In this document: piece by piece, positions 50,247 through 59,460 of the stretch
Position numbering within the stretch: the stretch's first letter is position 1
Layout of the letters: each line of letters opens with the position of its first letter
Assembly: GCF_001865065.1 (NCBI RefSeq)
Contig: NZ_MJGN01000045.1
Span: 251,584 to 315,583 of the forward strand
DNA: 64,000 bases
Origin: Curtobacterium sp. MCBA15_008
Lineage (GTDB): Bacteria; Actinomycetota; Actinomycetes; Actinomycetales; Microbacteriaceae
Reading direction: 5' to 3'
Notes under the pieces: generated by a model
What the model saw: only the letters and a program-made list of their open reading frames with translations
What the model was told of the DNA's origin: nothing
The model's database searches: none
Position numbers and translations under genes: made by a program

Positions 50247-50969
50247 ATGGCGGATCAGCGTGTGCTCTGGATCACCGGTGCGGGAAGTGGCATGGGGGCG
50301 GCGGTGGCGACCGCCGCGGCCCGAGACGGGTGGACGGTGGTGCTCAGCGGGCGCCGCGCCGACCGGTTGGAGCAGGCCGCGACGGCGATCCGGGCGGCGG
50401 GCGGCACCGCCGACGTCCTGCCCCTCGACGCGGGAGACCAGTCCGCGGTGGCCGACGCCCGTGATGCCGTGGCGCGGCGGCACGGGCGACTCGACGGACT
50501 CGTCCTCGCCGCCGGCCTCAACGCACCGCGGCGACGCTGGGACGACCAGTCCCTCCCCGACTTCCGCGCGATCGTCGACACGAACCTCACGGCCGTCGTC
50601 ACCGTCGTCGACGCCGCACTGCCGGCGCTCCGCGAGTCCGGCGGCGTGGTCGTCGTGGTGTCGTCGTACGCGGGGTGGTCCTTCCAGCCCGGCGCCGGTG
50701 TCGCGTACTCGGCGAGCAAGACCGCGCTCGGGTCCGTCGTCCGCACGCTCAACCAGCAGGAGGCACCGCACGGCGTCCGTGCCACCCACCTGTGCCCCGG
50801 CGACGTCGCCACCGACTTCCTCGACCAGCGTCCGTCCGTGCCGGACGCCGCCGCACGATCGGTGATGCTGCAGCCGGAGGACATCGCCCGGACGGTGTCC
50901 TTCGTGCTCGAGGCTCCGCCGTACATGCGCGTCGACGAGCTCGTGGTCAGCCCGGTGTCCCAGCGGTGA
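50247..50969 (+). CDS. SDR family oxidoreductase
   Basis: A 240-residue SDR: TGAGSGMGAAVA at about 10-21, LAAGLNAP in the NNAG position, Ser in VVSSYAG (about 133-139), Tyr and Lys in YSASKTAL (about 151-158). The C-terminal PPYMRVDELVVSPVSQR is typical of YdfG/clavaldehyde dehydrogenase-like members. First gene of SDR-GntR-SMP-30; the start codon follows the operator by two bases, so its mRNA has almost no leader. Confidence 0.87.
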   Translation: MADQRVLWITGAGSGMGAAVATAAARDGWTVVLSGRRADRLEQAATAIRAAGGTADVLPLDAGDQSAVADARDAVARRHGRLDGLVLAAGLNAPRRRWDDQSLPDFRAIVDTNLTAVVTVVDAALPALRESGGVVVVVSSYAGWSFQPGAGVAYSASKTALGSVVRTLNQQEAPHGVRATHLCPGDVATDFLDQRPSVPDAAARSVMLQPEDIARTVSFVLEAPPYMRVDELVVSPVSQR

Positions 50970-51691
50970 CGAGCACCTTCGACCGGGTGCGGGACGAGCT
51001 CGGCAGTGCCATCGTCACGGGCGTCCTGCCGACGTGGCACCGGGACAGCATCGACGGGTTCGTCGTCCGGACGGGCGCCAGCCGCAGCATCGTGCGCGAG
51101 GCCGTCCGTGTCCTGGTCGGGTGCGGGCTCCTGTCCGCGCGACGCCGGACCGGACTCCTCGTGCATCCGCCCGGGGCGTGGGACGTCACCGATCCGCTCG
51201 TGCTCGGCTGGCAGCTCGCCGGACCCGACCGCGACCGGGTCCTCTCCGAACTGCGAGCCGTGCGCCGTGCGGTGGAACCCGCTGCCGCGGCGGCCGCCGC
51301 CGAGACCGTCTCGACGGGCCGTGTCCTCCGGCCGCGCGCGCCCGGTCCCCTGGCGGACCTGGTCACACCCGACCCGCTCGTCGAGCTGCTCGCGAGCGCG
51401 ACCATCATGTCGGAGTGGACGGACGCGGACGACGCGGCCACGTTCCTCCTGGCGGACCTCCAGCTCCACCGGAGTCTGCTGACGCTGTCCGGCAACGCGT
51501 TCTTCATCCGACTGGGGCGGGTCACCGCCCGCGCACTCGACGAACGCGCGAGCATCCGCCCGGACCTGCACGACGTCGGACTGCACGTCCGGCTGGCCCA
51601 CGCGGTGGCGGACGGCGATGCCGCCGTCGCGGCGGCGACGATGACGGAGATCATCGACCGCACCGACGTGGTGCAGCCGCCCGTCGCGTAG
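50966..51691 (+). CDS. GntR-family regulator (FadR/FCD subfamily)
   Basis: A 241-residue regulator. The HTH domain (about 3-70) includes VRTGASRSIVREAVRVLVGCGLLSARRRTGLLV, and the FCD helical domain follows, with metal-ligand candidates in DLQLHRSLLTLSGNAFF and HVRLAHAVADGD. FCD regulators bind sugar acids such as gluconate or galactonate. GTG start overlaps the SDR stop (GTGA). Confidence 0.9.
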   Translation: MTSTFDRVRDELGSAIVTGVLPTWHRDSIDGFVVRTGASRSIVREAVRVLVGCGLLSARRRTGLLVHPPGAWDVTDPLVLGWQLAGPDRDRVLSELRAVRRAVEPAAAAAAAETVSTGRVLRPRAPGPLADLVTPDPLVELLASATIMSEWTDADDAATFLLADLQLHRSLLTLSGNAFFIRLGRVTARALDERASIRPDLHDVGLHVRLAHAVADGDAAVAAATMTEIIDRTDVVQPPVA

Positions 51692-51732
51692 GGCTCCGCG
51701 AGCATAGGGTCGAGGGGTTCGAAGGAGAGCAC

Positions 51733-52602
51733 ATGCCGTTCACCGACCTCGTCCCCGACCCCACCGCCCTGGAGCGGATCGCCACCGGCAGCACCTGGGC
51801 GGAGGGCCCCTGCTGGATCCCGGCCAGTCGCACCCTGCGGTGGTCGGACATCCCCGGCGACCGGATCCTGCAGTGGCACGCCGACTCCGGCGAGACCTCC
51901 GCGTACGCCGAGGGGGTCGAGTTCACGAACGGCCGGACGCTCGACCGCGACGGCAGCGTGGTGCAGTGCTCGCACGGGCTCCGCCGGGTGGAGCGGGACC
52001 GCGACGGCGTCGTCACGCCGATCGTCGACGCGTGGAACGGTGTCCGGCTGAACTCCCCGAACGACGTCGTCGTGGCGCGGGACGGCAGCGTCTGGTTCAC
52101 CGACCCGGCCTACGGGATCACCCAGCCGCGCGAGGGACACCCCGGTGAGCGCGAGTACGGCGACCACTGGACGTTCGTGTGCGGCCCCGACGGCGAGGAC
52201 CTCCGGCCGGTCGCGGTCGACCTCGACGAGCCGAACGGGCTAGCCTTCGACCCGTCCGAGCGGGTGCTGTACATCGCGAGCTCGTCCGGCGAGGAGCCAG
52301 TCATCCGTGCTTACGACCGTGACGGCGTCCGGCTGAAGAACGGCCGGGTGTTCGCGAGACTCGAGCCGGGCGAGGGCGCACCGGACGGCATCCGGGTCGA
52401 CGTGCACGGCAACGTGTGGTCGTCGTCGCACCGGGGCGTCGTCGTATTCGACCCGTCGGGCGAGCGGATCGGCGAGGTGGCCGTCCCCGAGGTGACGTCG
52501 AACCTGTGCTTCGGCGGCGACGACGGTACGACGCTGTTCCTGACGGCGACGACGTCGGTGTACCGGATCGCCACGACGACGCGGGACGCTGCCGTATCCT
52601 GA
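51733..52602 (+). CDS. SMP-30/gluconolactonase family lactonase
   Basis: A 289-residue six-bladed beta-propeller. Divalent-metal ligands are expected at Glu24 (WAEGPCW), Asn (LNSPNDVVV, about 106-114), and Asp (GAPDGIRVD, about 215-223). It opens aldonolactones to aldonic acids. Together with two SDRs and an FCD-GntR regulator it makes an oxidative, non-phosphorylating sugar pathway likely. GAAGGAG lies six bases before the ATG. No dehydratase or transporter lies in the module. Confidence 0.9.
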   Translation: MPFTDLVPDPTALERIATGSTWAEGPCWIPASRTLRWSDIPGDRILQWHADSGETSAYAEGVEFTNGRTLDRDGSVVQCSHGLRRVERDRDGVVTPIVDAWNGVRLNSPNDVVVARDGSVWFTDPAYGITQPREGHPGEREYGDHWTFVCGPDGEDLRPVAVDLDEPNGLAFDPSERVLYIASSSGEEPVIRAYDRDGVRLKNGRVFARLEPGEGAPDGIRVDVHGNVWSSSHRGVVVFDPSGERIGEVAVPEVTSNLCFGGDDGTTLFLTATTSVYRIATTTRDAAVS

Positions 52603-52609
52603 CTCGGCC

Positions 52610-53761
52610 ATGCAGTGCGACTACTTCGACCGCGGGGTGTGCCGCTCGTGCACGCTCATGGGGCAGCCGTACGCCGACCAGGTCCTCGACAAGGAGATCC
52701 GCACGCTGGAGCTCCTGCGGGAGGCGGTCGACGCGGCGGGTGGCCCGGGCACGGTGGAGTGGCTGCCGGCGATCACCAGCCCGGAGTCCGGCTACCGCAA
52801 CAAGGCGAAGATGGTCGTCGGCGGAACCGTGCAGCGACCGACCGTGGGGATCCTCGACCACCGGCAGCGCGGGGTCGACCTGCGCCACTGCGGCATCTGC
52901 ACGCCGGGCATCCGGCACGCGCTGCCGATCCTGGCGGACTTCATCGCGGACGCCGGCCTGATCCCGTACGACGTCGCCGCACGTCGTGGCGAGCTGAAGT
53001 ACGTGCTCGTCACCGAGTCGCCCGACGGCGAGCTCATGGTGCGCTTCGTCCTGCGCTCCGAGGGACAGCTGCCGACGCTCCGACAGCACCTCGACGCGCT
53101 CCGCAGCGTCCTGCCGCAGGCTGTCGTCGTCACCGCGAACCTGCTGCCCGAGCACAAGGCGGTGACCGAGGGGGAGCGTGAGATCGTGCTCACCGAGCAG
53201 GAGACCCTGTCGATGCGGCTCGGCCCGGTCACCATGCACCTGCGGCCGCAGAGCTTCTTCCAGACCAACACCCACGTGGCGACGGAGCTGTACGCGCAGG
53301 CGTCGGCGTGGATCGACGAGGTGGCCCCCGAGTCGATGTGGGACCTCTACTGCGGGGTCGGCGGCTTCGCCCTGCACGCCGCGCGCCCCGGTCGGGCCGT
53401 GACCGGCATCGAGACCAGTCGCGAGGCCATCCGGTCCGCGAAGCAGTCCGCGCGCGAGGCCGGCCTAACGGACGTCCGGTTCGCGGCGGACGACGCGACG
53501 GAGCACGCGCTGCGGTCCCGCCCCGGTGCGACACCGGAGCTGGTCCTCGTGAACCCGCCACGGCGGGGGATCGGCGAGGCGCTGTCGACCTGGCTGGAGG
53601 ACTCGGACGTGCAGCACGTCGTCTACTCGAGCTGCAACCCCGTCACCCTGGCGAAGGACCTGGCCCGGATGCCGTCGCTGCGCCTGCGGCGCGTGCGCGT
53701 GCTCGACATGTTCCCGCAGACGGGGCACCTCGAGGCGGTCACCCTCCTGTCCCGGGGGTGA
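52610..53761 (+). CDS. rlmC: 23S rRNA (uracil747-C5)-methyltransferase
   Basis: A 383-residue TrmA/RlmC-type RNA m5U methyltransferase. Iron-sulfur cysteines Cys3, Cys11, Cys14 and Cys94 (CDYFDRGVCRSC and LRHCGIC) are present, the cluster arrangement of RlmC, and there is no TRAM domain, unlike RlmD. SAM motif DLYCGVGGFALHAA at about 245-258; catalytic Cys342 in YSSCNPVTLAKDL. It methylates U747 in domain II of 23S rRNA. TATCCT ends nine bases before the ATG; the leader may be only a few bases. Confidence 0.93.
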   Translation: MQCDYFDRGVCRSCTLMGQPYADQVLDKEIRTLELLREAVDAAGGPGTVEWLPAITSPESGYRNKAKMVVGGTVQRPTVGILDHRQRGVDLRHCGICTPGIRHALPILADFIADAGLIPYDVAARRGELKYVLVTESPDGELMVRFVLRSEGQLPTLRQHLDALRSVLPQAVVVTANLLPEHKAVTEGEREIVLTEQETLSMRLGPVTMHLRPQSFFQTNTHVATELYAQASAWIDEVAPESMWDLYCGVGGFALHAARPGRAVTGIETSREAIRSAKQSAREAGLTDVRFAADDATEHALRSRPGATPELVLVNPPRRGIGEALSTWLEDSDVQHVVYSSCNPVTLAKDLARMPSLRLRRVRVLDMFPQTGHLEAVTLLSRG

Positions 53762-53770
53762 CCGGCAGGC

Positions 53771-53815
53771 GGACGGGAGGCGCGCATCCCGGCTGACACG
53801 TGCCTCCAGGCCGTC
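53771..53815. repeat. GGAGGCGCG palindrome, chimeric arms
   Basis: Left arm GGACGGGAGGCGCG is of subtype A, right arm CGTGCCTCCAGGCCGTC is of subtype B, so the outer stem does not pair while GGAGGC/GCCTCC does. It lies 10 bases after the rlmC stop. Confidence 0.75.
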
Positions 53816-53924
53816 ATTGCCAGGGAACTGCCAAGGTGGCGTACCCGGGTACGTCGCGATCACCATGGCCATGGGCATCGCGGCGTACAGGAACACCGGT
53901 GGGGTACATAGCACTCCTGGGTAG

Positions 53925-54779
<855 letters not shown>

Positions 54780-54797
54780 CGCCCGAGCGCATCGCAC

Positions 54798-54839
54798 GCA
54801 CGACGCCCCCGCGACCCATCGGTCGCGGGGGCGTCGTGC
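54798..54839. terminator. Bidirectional terminator hairpin
   Basis: Perfect 19-base arms (core ACGCCCCCGCGACC/GGTCGCGGGGGCGT) with a CATC tetraloop between the converging Rpf and LCP genes. Confidence 0.88.
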
Positions 54840-54850
54840 TGTCCGGGGCG

Positions 54851-55900
54851 CTACTGCGGGTTGTCGGCCAACCACCCCGCCACGTCGTCGGAGCGGAGTG
54901 CCTGGGAGAGTGACTGCACCGCGAGCGTGTTGAGGTTGACGATCGACTGCCCGCCCGGGGAGGTCCCGGTGCCCGCCGTGGGCATCGTGAACGTGGTGAG
55001 GTCGGACGACCGGACGTCACGGAGCGACCACCCGAGGCTGACGAGCGTCGGGAAGGTCAGCCCTTCGTCGACGGAGAGGTACTTGCTCGTGGCGGTGACG
55101 AAGTCCTGGATGCGGCCGGGGTTCGTGATGGTCCCCTTCGACAGGACGCCGTCGAGGATGCCGCGCATGAACGCCTGCTGGTTCTGCACGCGCGTGTAGT
55201 CGGCGTCGGTGAAGGAGTACCGCTCGCGGACGAACGTGAGGGCTGCGTCGCCGTCGAGGCGGTTCGGCCCGGCGGTGTACGAGTGCCCGCGAGCGGTGAA
55301 CGCCTTCGGGGAGTCCACGGTCACACCACCGAGGGCGTCGGTCATCCCCGTGAAGCCCGCGAAGTCGATCTCGGCGACGTGGTCGACCCGGACGTCGAGG
55401 AGCCGCTCGACGGTCTGCACCGTCAGCGGGACCCCGCCCCACGAGTACGCGGCGTTGATCTTCGCCATGCCGTGGCCGGGGACGTCGACCCACGAGTCCC
55501 GCATGATCGACATGAGGTACACGGCCTTCCGATCGGCCGGCACGTGCGCGAGCATGAGCGTGTCGGAGCGGCCACCGGCTGCGCCGTCGTGGTCCGGGTC
55601 GAACCCGGACCGCGAGTCCGACCCGATGAGCAGGATGTTCTCGGCGCCGGCCGTCGCCGCCGGTCGTGAGCCGGAGGGGAACGGTTCGGCGATGACGTCC
55701 TTGCCGGCGTCGTAGCTGCGGGCGAGCCCGCCGACGAAGACGCTGGCGACGACGGCGATCACCGTGGCGATGCCGATAAGGGAGCCGAGGGTCGCGACGA
55801 GTGCGACGAGCGCCGGGCGCCGGCGCTTCCGGGGGCGCTCCGGGGGAGTGGTGGGGGTGTGTGCTGCGGCCGCTGCGCGGGCTGCTCGGCGCTCGGACAT
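54851..55900 (-). CDS. LytR-CpsA-Psr (LCP) family cell-wall glycopolymer ligase
   Basis: A 349-residue type II membrane protein. A basic cytosolic tail (RPRKRRRP) leads to one helix at about 29-55, then the extracellular LCP domain: ENILLIGSDSRSGFD (about 86-100), RSDTLMLAHVPADRKAVYLMSIMRDSWVDVPG (about 109-140), and ALTFVRERY with its pyrophosphate-binding arginines. LCP enzymes attach teichoic-type or other polymers to peptidoglycan. A perfect TTGACA (55976-55971) stands 70 bases upstream. The neighbouring Rpf gene also acts on the wall. Confidence 0.92.
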   Translation of the reverse strand: MSERRAARAAAAAHTPTTPPERPRKRRRPALVALVATLGSLIGIATVIAVVASVFVGGLARSYDAGKDVIAEPFPSGSRPAATAGAENILLIGSDSRSGFDPDHDGAAGGRSDTLMLAHVPADRKAVYLMSIMRDSWVDVPGHGMAKINAAYSWGGVPLTVQTVERLLDVRVDHVAEIDFAGFTGMTDALGGVTVDSPKAFTARGHSYTAGPNRLDGDAALTFVRERYSFTDADYTRVQNQQAFMRGILDGVLSKGTITNPGRIQDFVTATSKYLSVDEGLTFPTLVSLGWSLRDVRSSDLTTFTMPTAGTGTSPGGQSIVNLNTLAVQSLSQALRSDDVAGWLADNPQ

Positions 55901-55987
55901 CGGGGCTCCTGCGGTCGGATCGGGTCGCGTCGGACCTGACGCCGACCGATCCACCTTAGCGCATGTGATATGTCAACCGCGAGCAGT

Positions 55988-56401
55988 TCAGTCGCGTGAG
56001 GGGCGACCGCGTTCGAGCAGGGCGGCCAGTGCTCCTCTGAGTGCGGGGTCGTCCGGCAGGACGTCGCGTTCGATGTGCCGCGCGGTCTCCCAGGCCCGGC
56101 GCCCGTGCTCGGTCACCGTCACGATCCGCCGCCGCCGGTCGTCGGGGTGCGGCGAACGCTCGACCAGGCCGTCCCGCTCCATGCGTTCGAGCGTGCGGGA
56201 CATCGTCTGCGGCTGGACGCGTGCGGTCCGCGCCAGGGTGTCGGCACCCGTGGGTCCGGTGCGGATCAGGATGTCGATGGCGATCAGTGCGGCGTGCGGC
56301 AGCCCGATCGCCCGGAGTCGTTCGTCCCAGTCCCGTTCGACGGCCCGTGCCGCGGCCGAGAGAAGGCGGCCGAGGGGCCAGCCGTCGGGGGCGTCGTCCA
56401 T
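55988..56401 (-). CDS. MarR-family transcriptional regulator
   Basis: A 137-residue MarR protein with HTH at about 30-95 (GADTLARTARVQPQTMSRTLERMERDGLV, wing HPDDRRRRIVTVT). Divergent from an MMPL exporter, with a TCAGCATGCTGA palindrome between them. Typical local repressor of the pump. The LCP gene follows 87 bases downstream in the same direction but has its own -35-like box. Confidence 0.88.
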   Translation of the reverse strand: MDDAPDGWPLGRLLSAAARAVERDWDERLRAIGLPHAALIAIDILIRTGPTGADTLARTARVQPQTMSRTLERMERDGLVERSPHPDDRRRRIVTVTEHGRRAWETARHIERDVLPDDPALRGALAALLERGRPSRD

Positions 56402-56442
56402 GGGGCGAGTCTACGGGCGGGCATCGTGTAGGCCCTTCTAGT

Positions 56443-56458
56443 AATCAGCATGCTGACT
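56443..56458. promoter_or_regulatory. MarR operator candidate
   Basis: AATCAGCATGCTGACT, with a perfect 12-base centre TCAGCATGCTGA (56445-56456), in the 77-base spacer between the divergent MarR and MMPL genes and just ahead of the MMPL -10 box TACGCT. Confidence 0.7.
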
Positions 56459-56478
56459 ATTGGAGTACGCTCGCCCTC

Positions 56479-58590
56479 GTGTCCCGCTTCCTCCGCATCG
56501 TCCTCCCCGCGCTCGTCATCGTGGTCTGGCTCGCGATCGCCTCCGTCGGCGGTCCGTTCTTCGGCAAGATCTCCGAGGTCTCCACGAACGACCAGACCTC
56601 CTTCCTGCCGGCCTCGGCGGACGCCACCAAGGTGCAGGAGCGCTCGTCCGAGTTCCGCACGGCCTCGGGAGCGCCGGCGATCATCGTCCTCTCGCGGGCG
56701 GCGGGGCTCACCGACGCCGACCGTTCGGCAGCCAGCACCCTGGCCGCGCAGCTGGGGGACCGCGACGACGTGCAGGGTGTCAGCCCGGTGATCCCGAGCG
56801 AGGACGGCGACGCCCTCGAGATCGTCGCGACGCTCACCCAGGCGGCCGAGACCGGGGACACCGTCGAGGCGATCCGCGCCGACGTCGACGACGCTCTGCC
56901 GTCGGGGCTCCAGGGCTACGTCACCGGACCGGCCGGGTTCACCGCCGACCTGACCGAGGCCTTCGCCGGCATCGACGGGCTGCTGCTCGGGGTGGCGCTC
57001 GCCGCGGTCTTCGTGATCCTCATCATCGTGTACCGATCACCGCTCCTGCCGATCCTCGTGCTCGGTACCGCGACCTTCGCCCTCTGCGCGTCGATCCTCG
57101 TCGTGTGGTGGCTGGCGAAGGCGGACGTGGTCACCGTCAACGGGCAGGTGCAGGGCATCCTCTCGATCCTCGTCATCGGTGCCGCGACGGACTACGCACT
57201 CCTCTACACGTCGCGCTTCCGCGAGGCCCTGCGCGACCACCGCACGGGCTGGGACGCCACGAAGGCCGCGCTCCGCGGGAGCCTCGAACCGATCCTCGCC
57301 TCGGGCGGCACCGTCATCGTCGGCGTGCTCTGCCTGCTGCTCTCCGACCTCAACTCGAACAAGGCGCTCGGGCCGGTCGCGGCGATCGGCATCGCCTTCA
57401 GCCTGCTCGCCGCCCTCACCCTGTTGCCGGCGCTGCTGCTCGCCTTCCGTCGGGCCGCGTTCTGGCCGCTCCGCCCCGCGTACGGCAGCGCCCACCCGGT
57501 CGTCACCGGTCCGGACGCACGGGGGATCTGGGCGAAGGTCGGTCGGCTCGTCGCCCGGCGCTCGCGGACGGTCTGGATCGTCTGCACGGTGGGGCTCCTC
57601 GTGATGGGGGCCGGACTCGTCGGGCTCAAGGCCGACGGGGTGCCCCAGAGCGACCTCGTCATCGGGAGTTCGCAGGCGCGCGACGGTCAGGACGTGCTCG
57701 CCGACCACTTCCCGGGCGGCTCGGGCAGCCCGGCGCAGGTCATCGGCGCCGAGGCCGACCTGGACCGGCTCGTCGACGCGATCACCGCGGTCGACGGGGT
57801 CGACGGGGTGGTCGCCGCGGCGAAGGACTCCCCGTCCGGCACCGTGTCGGTCACGGGGGACGGCGCTCCCGGCTCGCCCACCGTCTCGCGCGGAGACGTG
57901 CTGCTCGAGGCGACCCTGTCCGACCCGGCCGACTCCGACGCCGCCGAGCAGACCGTGCGGGAGCTCCGGACCGCCGTCGAACGGGTCGACCCGGACGCGA
58001 TCGTCGGTGGGGTGACCGCGACGGCCGTCGACACGAACGACACCGGCATCCGCGACCGCTCGGTCATCATCCCGGTCGTCCTCGTCGTGATCCTGCTCAT
58101 CCTGATGCTGCTGCTCCGGAGCATCGTCGCGCCGCTCGTGCTCATCGGCAGCGTGATCGTGTCGTTCGCCGCGGCCCTCGGCGTCGGTGCGCTCGTGTTC
58201 GACCACGTGTTCCACTTCCCCGGCGCCGACCCGAGCGTCCCGCTGTACTCGTTCGTGTTCCTGGTGGCGCTCGGCGTGGACTACAACATCTTCCTCATGA
58301 CACGGGTCCGCGAGGAGGCCCTCCGGCACGGGCCGCGCGAGGGCGTGCTCCGCGGTCTCGGTGTGACCGGCGGGGTGATCACCTCGGCGGGCATCGTCCT
58401 GGCGGCGACGTTCGCCGCCCTCGGCGTCATCCCGATCCTGTTCCTCGTGCAGATCGCGTTCGTCGTCGCGTTCGGTGTCCTGCTCGACACGATCGTCGTC
58501 CGGTCCCTGCTCGTACCTGCCCTGGCGTACGACCTCGGACGGCGCGCATGGTGGCCGTCGCGCCTGTCGCGTCCGACCCATCACATGTGA
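56479..58590 (+). CDS. MMPL/RND family transporter
   Basis: A 703-residue RND-type exporter with twelve helices in two repeats. Helix 1 (FLRIVLPALVIVVWLAIASV) is followed by a large extracellular loop (about 40-165); the proton-relay GAATDYALLYTSR motif is at about 235-247, and its second-half equivalent VALGVDYNIFLMTRVREE near 597-614. MMPL proteins export lipids or drugs. GTG start with TACGCT seven bases before it (leaderless). The stop codon lies in the palindrome TCACATGTGA, 12 bases from the GntR start. Confidence 0.9.
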   Translation: MSRFLRIVLPALVIVVWLAIASVGGPFFGKISEVSTNDQTSFLPASADATKVQERSSEFRTASGAPAIIVLSRAAGLTDADRSAASTLAAQLGDRDDVQGVSPVIPSEDGDALEIVATLTQAAETGDTVEAIRADVDDALPSGLQGYVTGPAGFTADLTEAFAGIDGLLLGVALAAVFVILIIVYRSPLLPILVLGTATFALCASILVVWWLAKADVVTVNGQVQGILSILVIGAATDYALLYTSRFREALRDHRTGWDATKAALRGSLEPILASGGTVIVGVLCLLLSDLNSNKALGPVAAIGIAFSLLAALTLLPALLLAFRRAAFWPLRPAYGSAHPVVTGPDARGIWAKVGRLVARRSRTVWIVCTVGLLVMGAGLVGLKADGVPQSDLVIGSSQARDGQDVLADHFPGGSGSPAQVIGAEADLDRLVDAITAVDGVDGVVAAAKDSPSGTVSVTGDGAPGSPTVSRGDVLLEATLSDPADSDAAEQTVRELRTAVERVDPDAIVGGVTATAVDTNDTGIRDRSVIIPVVLVVILLILMLLLRSIVAPLVLIGSVIVSFAAALGVGALVFDHVFHFPGADPSVPLYSFVFLVALGVDYNIFLMTRVREEALRHGPREGVLRGLGVTGGVITSAGIVLAATFAALGVIPILFLVQIAFVVAFGVLLDTIVVRSLLVPALAYDLGRRAWWPSRLSRPTHHM
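58581..58590. promoter_or_regulatory. TCACATGTGA palindrome before the GntR gene
   Basis: A perfect 10-base palindrome overlapping the MMPL stop codon, 12 bases before the GntR ATG. A related sequence CATGTGATATGTCA lies before the LCP gene (55962-55975). Possible GntR site. Confidence 0.4.
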
Positions 58591-58602
58591 CACGCTGGGC
58601 GT

Positions 58603-59253
58603 ATGCCAGTTCCTTCGACGCAGCCCGCAGCCGAGCGGAAGCTCCTCCGTGACACCGTCCAGGACAAGATCCGCGACGCCATCATGGACGGCACCCTCGA
58701 GCCGGGCGAGCGTCTCAACGACGACGACCTGATCTCCTGGCTCGGTGTCTCCCGGACCCCGATCCGCGAGGCCCTGGCGGAACTGGCCCGTGCCGGCCTG
58801 ATCGAGATGGCACCGAACCGCTACACGCGGGTCGCGGCGCCCACGAAGGACGAACTGCTCGACGCGTACCGGACGCTCGGCGTCATCTACGGCGGCGTCG
58901 CCCGGCTCGCGACCCCGCGGTTCACGGACGCGCAGCGCAAGAAGGTCGTCAAGATGCTCGACGACGTCACCGCACAGATCGAGCGGCAGCACCAGGGCGA
59001 GGTCGCGCAGAACGGCGCCGACATCTACGCGATGTGGGCGGACCACTGCGGCAACCCCTCGCTCGAGCAGCTGTGCAAGTCGACGACCGACGGCCTCGCG
59101 TTCAAGCTCCGAGTGCCGGAACTCGCCGAACTCGTCCCCGCCGACGTCGTCCTGCCCGAGGTCGCGAACCTGAAGGCGGCCGTCCAGGCGAAGGACCCGA
59201 TCGCCGCGGAGCTCGCCATGGAGGCGATCCACCTGCTCCCGTCGCGCGGCTAG
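58603..59253 (+). CDS. GntR-family transcriptional regulator (FCD subfamily)
   Basis: A 216-residue regulator with the winged HTH at about 15-75 (DTVQDKIRDAIMDGTLEPGERLNDDDLISWLGVSRTPIREALAELARAGLI) and a shortened FCD-like helical domain (residues 85-215). The metal-ligand histidine pattern is weak (ADHCGNPSLEQL). Target unknown; the MMPL gene just upstream in the same direction is a candidate operon partner. CACGCT lies six bases before the ATG. Confidence 0.87.
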   Translation: MPVPSTQPAAERKLLRDTVQDKIRDAIMDGTLEPGERLNDDDLISWLGVSRTPIREALAELARAGLIEMAPNRYTRVAAPTKDELLDAYRTLGVIYGGVARLATPRFTDAQRKKVVKMLDDVTAQIERQHQGEVAQNGADIYAMWADHCGNPSLEQLCKSTTDGLAFKLRVPELAELVPADVVLPEVANLKAAVQAKDPIAAELAMEAIHLLPSRG

Positions 59254-59273
59254 CGTTCCGGACGCGACCGGTC

Positions 59274-59321
59274 GACGGCCTGGAGGCGCGGTGCCAGCTG
59301 GCACCGCGCCTCCAGGCCGTC
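59274..59321. repeat. GGAGGCGCGG palindrome, subtype B, perfect 48 bp
   Basis: The longest and cleanest copy: two 24-base halves meet at CCAGCTGG without a loop, outer arm GACGGCCTGGAGGCGCGG. It lies 21 bases after the GntR stop, between converging genes. Confidence 0.9.
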
Positions 59322-59380
59322 ATCGCGTCACCGCCCGCACCGCGAGCGCGACAGTCCGCTCCTCGGCGCGCCGTCTCCGA

Positions 59381-59433
59381 CGCGAGAGCGACAGAAGGCC
59401 GCGATCATCCGGCGGCCATGTGTCGCTTTCGCG
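59381..59433. terminator. Second hairpin at the GntR/IclR convergent junction
   Basis: Near-perfect 22-base arms (59381-59402 and 59412-59433; AGCGACA/TGTCGCT and GGCCGC/GCGGCC) with a 9-base loop, 28 bases before the IclR stop. Core AGCGACA is shared with the hairpin at 11789. Confidence 0.7.
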
Positions 59434-59460
59434 CCGTGGTGCCGAGCGTGCGCCGGGCCG

